A DNA stretch of 7,158 bases from Acidobacteriota bacterium (lineage in GTDB: Bacteria; Acidobacteriota; Blastocatellia; Pyrinomonadales; Pyrinomonadaceae). The stretch covers positions 1 to 7,158 of the forward strand of contig SXVE01000080.1 of NCBI GenBank assembly GCA_005790265.1. Reading direction: 5' to 3'. The position numbers and the translations under genes are program-made. Positions 5,616-7,158 of the stretch are shown here, piece after piece. The notes below the pieces were generated by a model. It was not told where the DNA came from and made no database searches. It saw only the letters and a list, made by a program, of their open reading frames with translations. Position 1 is the stretch's first letter. Each line of letters begins with the position of its first letter.

Positions 5616-7088
5616 ATGAAAGAAATAATCATCATCGGCGCCGGGCTCGGCGGGCTTTCCGCCGCGTGTCGGCTCGCGAAAGAAGGTTTTTCCGTGACGA
5701 TTCTGGAGAAAAACGCCAACGTCGGCGGCAAAGTAAATACTGTTGAAGCAAACGGTTACAAATTCGACACGGGCGCGTCTTTGCTGACGATGCGGCACGT
5801 TTTGGAAGAATTATTCGAGTTTTGCGGAAAACGCGTTGAAGATTATCTCGAAATCGTCCGGCTCGCGCCGATTTGCCGTTATTTCTGGTCGGATGAAACG
5901 CGATTCGACGCTTTTTCCGACACGGAAAAAACCGAACGCGAAATCGAAAAACTCGCGCCCGAAGACGTCGAAAATTTCCGAAAATATCTCGCCGATTCAC
6001 GCCGTAAATACGAAATCGCCGCGCGCACTTTTTTGTCGAAAAGCCTCAACGATTTGCCCGAACTTCTGACGCCGAAATATTTGCCCGATCTGCTGAAAAT
6101 TTCGACGACGAAAACTTTGGATCGGCACAACGCCAAATATTTTCGCTCGCCGAAACTACGCCAGCTTTTCAATCGTTTCGCCACTTACAACGGTTCGTCG
6201 CCGTATGAAACGCCCGCGACTTTCGCGCTGATTCCGCACGTCGAATTCGGACTTGGCGCGTGGTATGTGCGCGGCGGAATGTACGAAATTCCGCGCGCGC
6301 TGGAAAAATTGGCGCGCGAGCTCGGCGTGAAAATACGCGCGGAAAGCGCCGTCGAAAACATCGTCATCGAAAACCAAAAAGCCGTCGGCGTGCGGGCGAA
6401 CGGAGAGACTTTTCGCGCCGATTTCGTCATTTCAAATTCCGACGCGATCGAGACTTACCGCAATTTGATCGAACGAAAGAATCGCCGAATTTTCACCGAC
6501 GCGAAACTCGAAAAACGCGAACCGTCGTGCAGCGGTTTTGTTTTGCTTCTGGGAACGAAAAAGAAATTTCCGCAGCTCGCGCATCACAATATTTTTTTCT
6601 CGGACGATTACAAAGCCGAATTCGATGCGATCTTTAAGCACAAAACTCCCGCCGCCGATCCGACAATTTACATCTGTGCGACTTCAGTTTCCGACCCGAC
6701 GCAAGCGCCCGCGGGAAACGAAAATCTGTTCGTTTTAATCAACGCGCCTTACACGAATGAGAAAGTTGATTGGGAAAAAGAAAAGCGCGATTACCGCAAT
6801 TTAATCGTCAAAAAACTCGAAAGTTTCGGGTTGGAAGATTTAGAAAACTCGATTGATTACGAACAAATCATTACTCCCGCTGATTTCGAGCACAAATACA
6901 ATGCTAATCGCGGCTCGATTTACGGCGTGTCGTCAAACGGCATTTTCTCGGCTTTCCTGCGCGTTCCGAACAAAGCCCGCGACATCGAAAACCTCTATTT
7001 CACCGGCGGCGCAACGCATCCGGGCGGCGGCATTCCGCTCGTTTTGTTATCGGGAAAAATGGCTGCGGAAATGATCGCGCGGAGTTAA
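5616..7088 (+). CDS. CrtI-family carotenoid desaturase/oxidoreductase (FAD-dependent)
   Basis: A 490-residue flavoprotein of the phytoene desaturase family, of normal family length. The N-terminal FAD site shows GAGLGG at residues 8-13, Glu31 for the ribose and NVGGKV at 35-40. DTGASLLTM at 51-59 is the usual family block. The middle carries YNGSSPYETPATFALIPH and WYVRGGMYEIPRALEKLA, and the C-terminal signature NLYFTGGATHPGGGIPLV (459-476) closes the FAD site. Relatives desaturate, isomerise or oxygenate C30/C40 carotenoids at the membrane. The HPGGG ending is, from memory, commoner in CrtD-, CrtN- or CrtP-like branches than in classic CrtI (HPGAG), so the exact reaction is left open and no symbol is given. 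No crtB, crtY or other carotenoid gene is in the window, though partners could lie to the right. The ATG at 5616 is preceded by pyrimidine-rich sequence with no Shine-Dalgarno motif. The repeat element ends 31 bp upstream. Confidence 0.9.
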   Translation: MKEIIIIGAGLGGLSAACRLAKEGFSVTILEKNANVGGKVNTVEANGYKFDTGASLLTMRHVLEELFEFCGKRVEDYLEIVRLAPICRYFWSDETRFDAFSDTEKTEREIEKLAPEDVENFRKYLADSRRKYEIAARTFLSKSLNDLPELLTPKYLPDLLKISTTKTLDRHNAKYFRSPKLRQLFNRFATYNGSSPYETPATFALIPHVEFGLGAWYVRGGMYEIPRALEKLARELGVKIRAESAVENIVIENQKAVGVRANGETFRADFVISNSDAIETYRNLIERKNRRIFTDAKLEKREPSCSGFVLLLGTKKKFPQLAHHNIFFSDDYKAEFDAIFKHKTPAADPTIYICATSVSDPTQAPAGNENLFVLINAPYTNEKVDWEKEKRDYRNLIVKKLESFGLEDLENSIDYEQIITPADFEHKYNANRGSIYGVSSNGIFSAFLRVPNKARDIENLYFTGGATHPGGGIPLVLLSGKMAAEMIARS

Positions 7089-7099
7089 TTAAAAACAAA

Positions 7100-7130
7100 A
7101 AAGGCGCGTTTGAATTTCAAACACGCCTTT
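7100..7130. terminator. Rho-independent terminator, stronger on the minus strand
   Basis: Arms AAAGGCGCGTTTGAA (7100-7114) and TTCAAACACGCCTTT (7116-7130) pair over 15 positions with one exception (7107/7123). That pair is C-A in plus-strand RNA but G-U in minus-strand RNA. The run of T after the stem is also better on the minus strand (TTTTTTGTTTTT, opposite 7091-7102) than on the plus strand (TTTCTCATTT). It can end the CrtI-family gene, whose stop is 12 bp upstream, and probably also serves a convergent gene entering from the right. Confidence 0.8.
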
Positions 7131-7158
7131 CTCATTTGCCGAACACCAAATAAAATTG

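Overview
The window looks like ordinary chromosomal DNA from a Gram-negative bacterium of moderate GC content. My best guess is Acidobacteriota, possibly the Blastocatellia side. This rests on a protein that joins an N-terminal zinc-ribbon-like cysteine knuckle, one membrane span, a Pro/Thr/Asn-rich linker and a TonB C-terminal domain, on a CrtI-type carotenoid enzyme, and on the style of the intergenic repeats. The assignment is an inference from family resemblance and was not tested by a search.

Layout from left to right: (1) <1-494, minus, the N-terminal 164 residues of a prephenate/arogenate dehydrogenase (TyrA) that runs off the left edge. (2) 566-1366, minus, a complete patatin-like (RssA/NTE type) phospholipase 71 bp upstream of tyrA, possibly co-transcribed. 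(3) 1376-1446, a hairpin-forming cluster of short repeats in the divergent intergenic region. (4) 1496-2869, plus, a subtilisin-family (S8) serine protease with an N-terminal four-cysteine module, a long insertion before the catalytic serine and no signal peptide. (5) 2996-3988, minus, the zinc-ribbon/TonB protein, convergent with the protease. (6) 3989-4218, a divergent control region with a small palindrome. (7) 4219-5397, plus, a class I (I-gamma-like) PLP aminotransferase, probably for aromatic amino acids. (8) 5412-5584, a large inverted repeat with 50-nt arms, each built from a degenerate 10-nt unit. (9) 5616-7088, plus, a CrtI-family carotenoid desaturase/oxidoreductase. (10) 7100-7130, a hairpin terminator whose pairing and T-tract favour the minus strand, which suggests a convergent gene just outside the right edge.

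The genes do not form one obvious pathway. The only plausible metabolic pairing is TyrA with the aromatic aminotransferase (last steps to tyrosine), but they are about 3.7 kb apart on opposite strands. I found no CRISPR array, rRNA, recognisable tRNA, insertion sequence or phage gene, and nothing I would call a new multi-gene system. The points most worth a second look are the protease architecture, the two intergenic inverted repeats, the TonB-domain protein whose membrane segment lacks the usual coupling histidine, and the lack of a Shine-Dalgarno sequence at all six starts. No gap between genes exceeds 300 bases.
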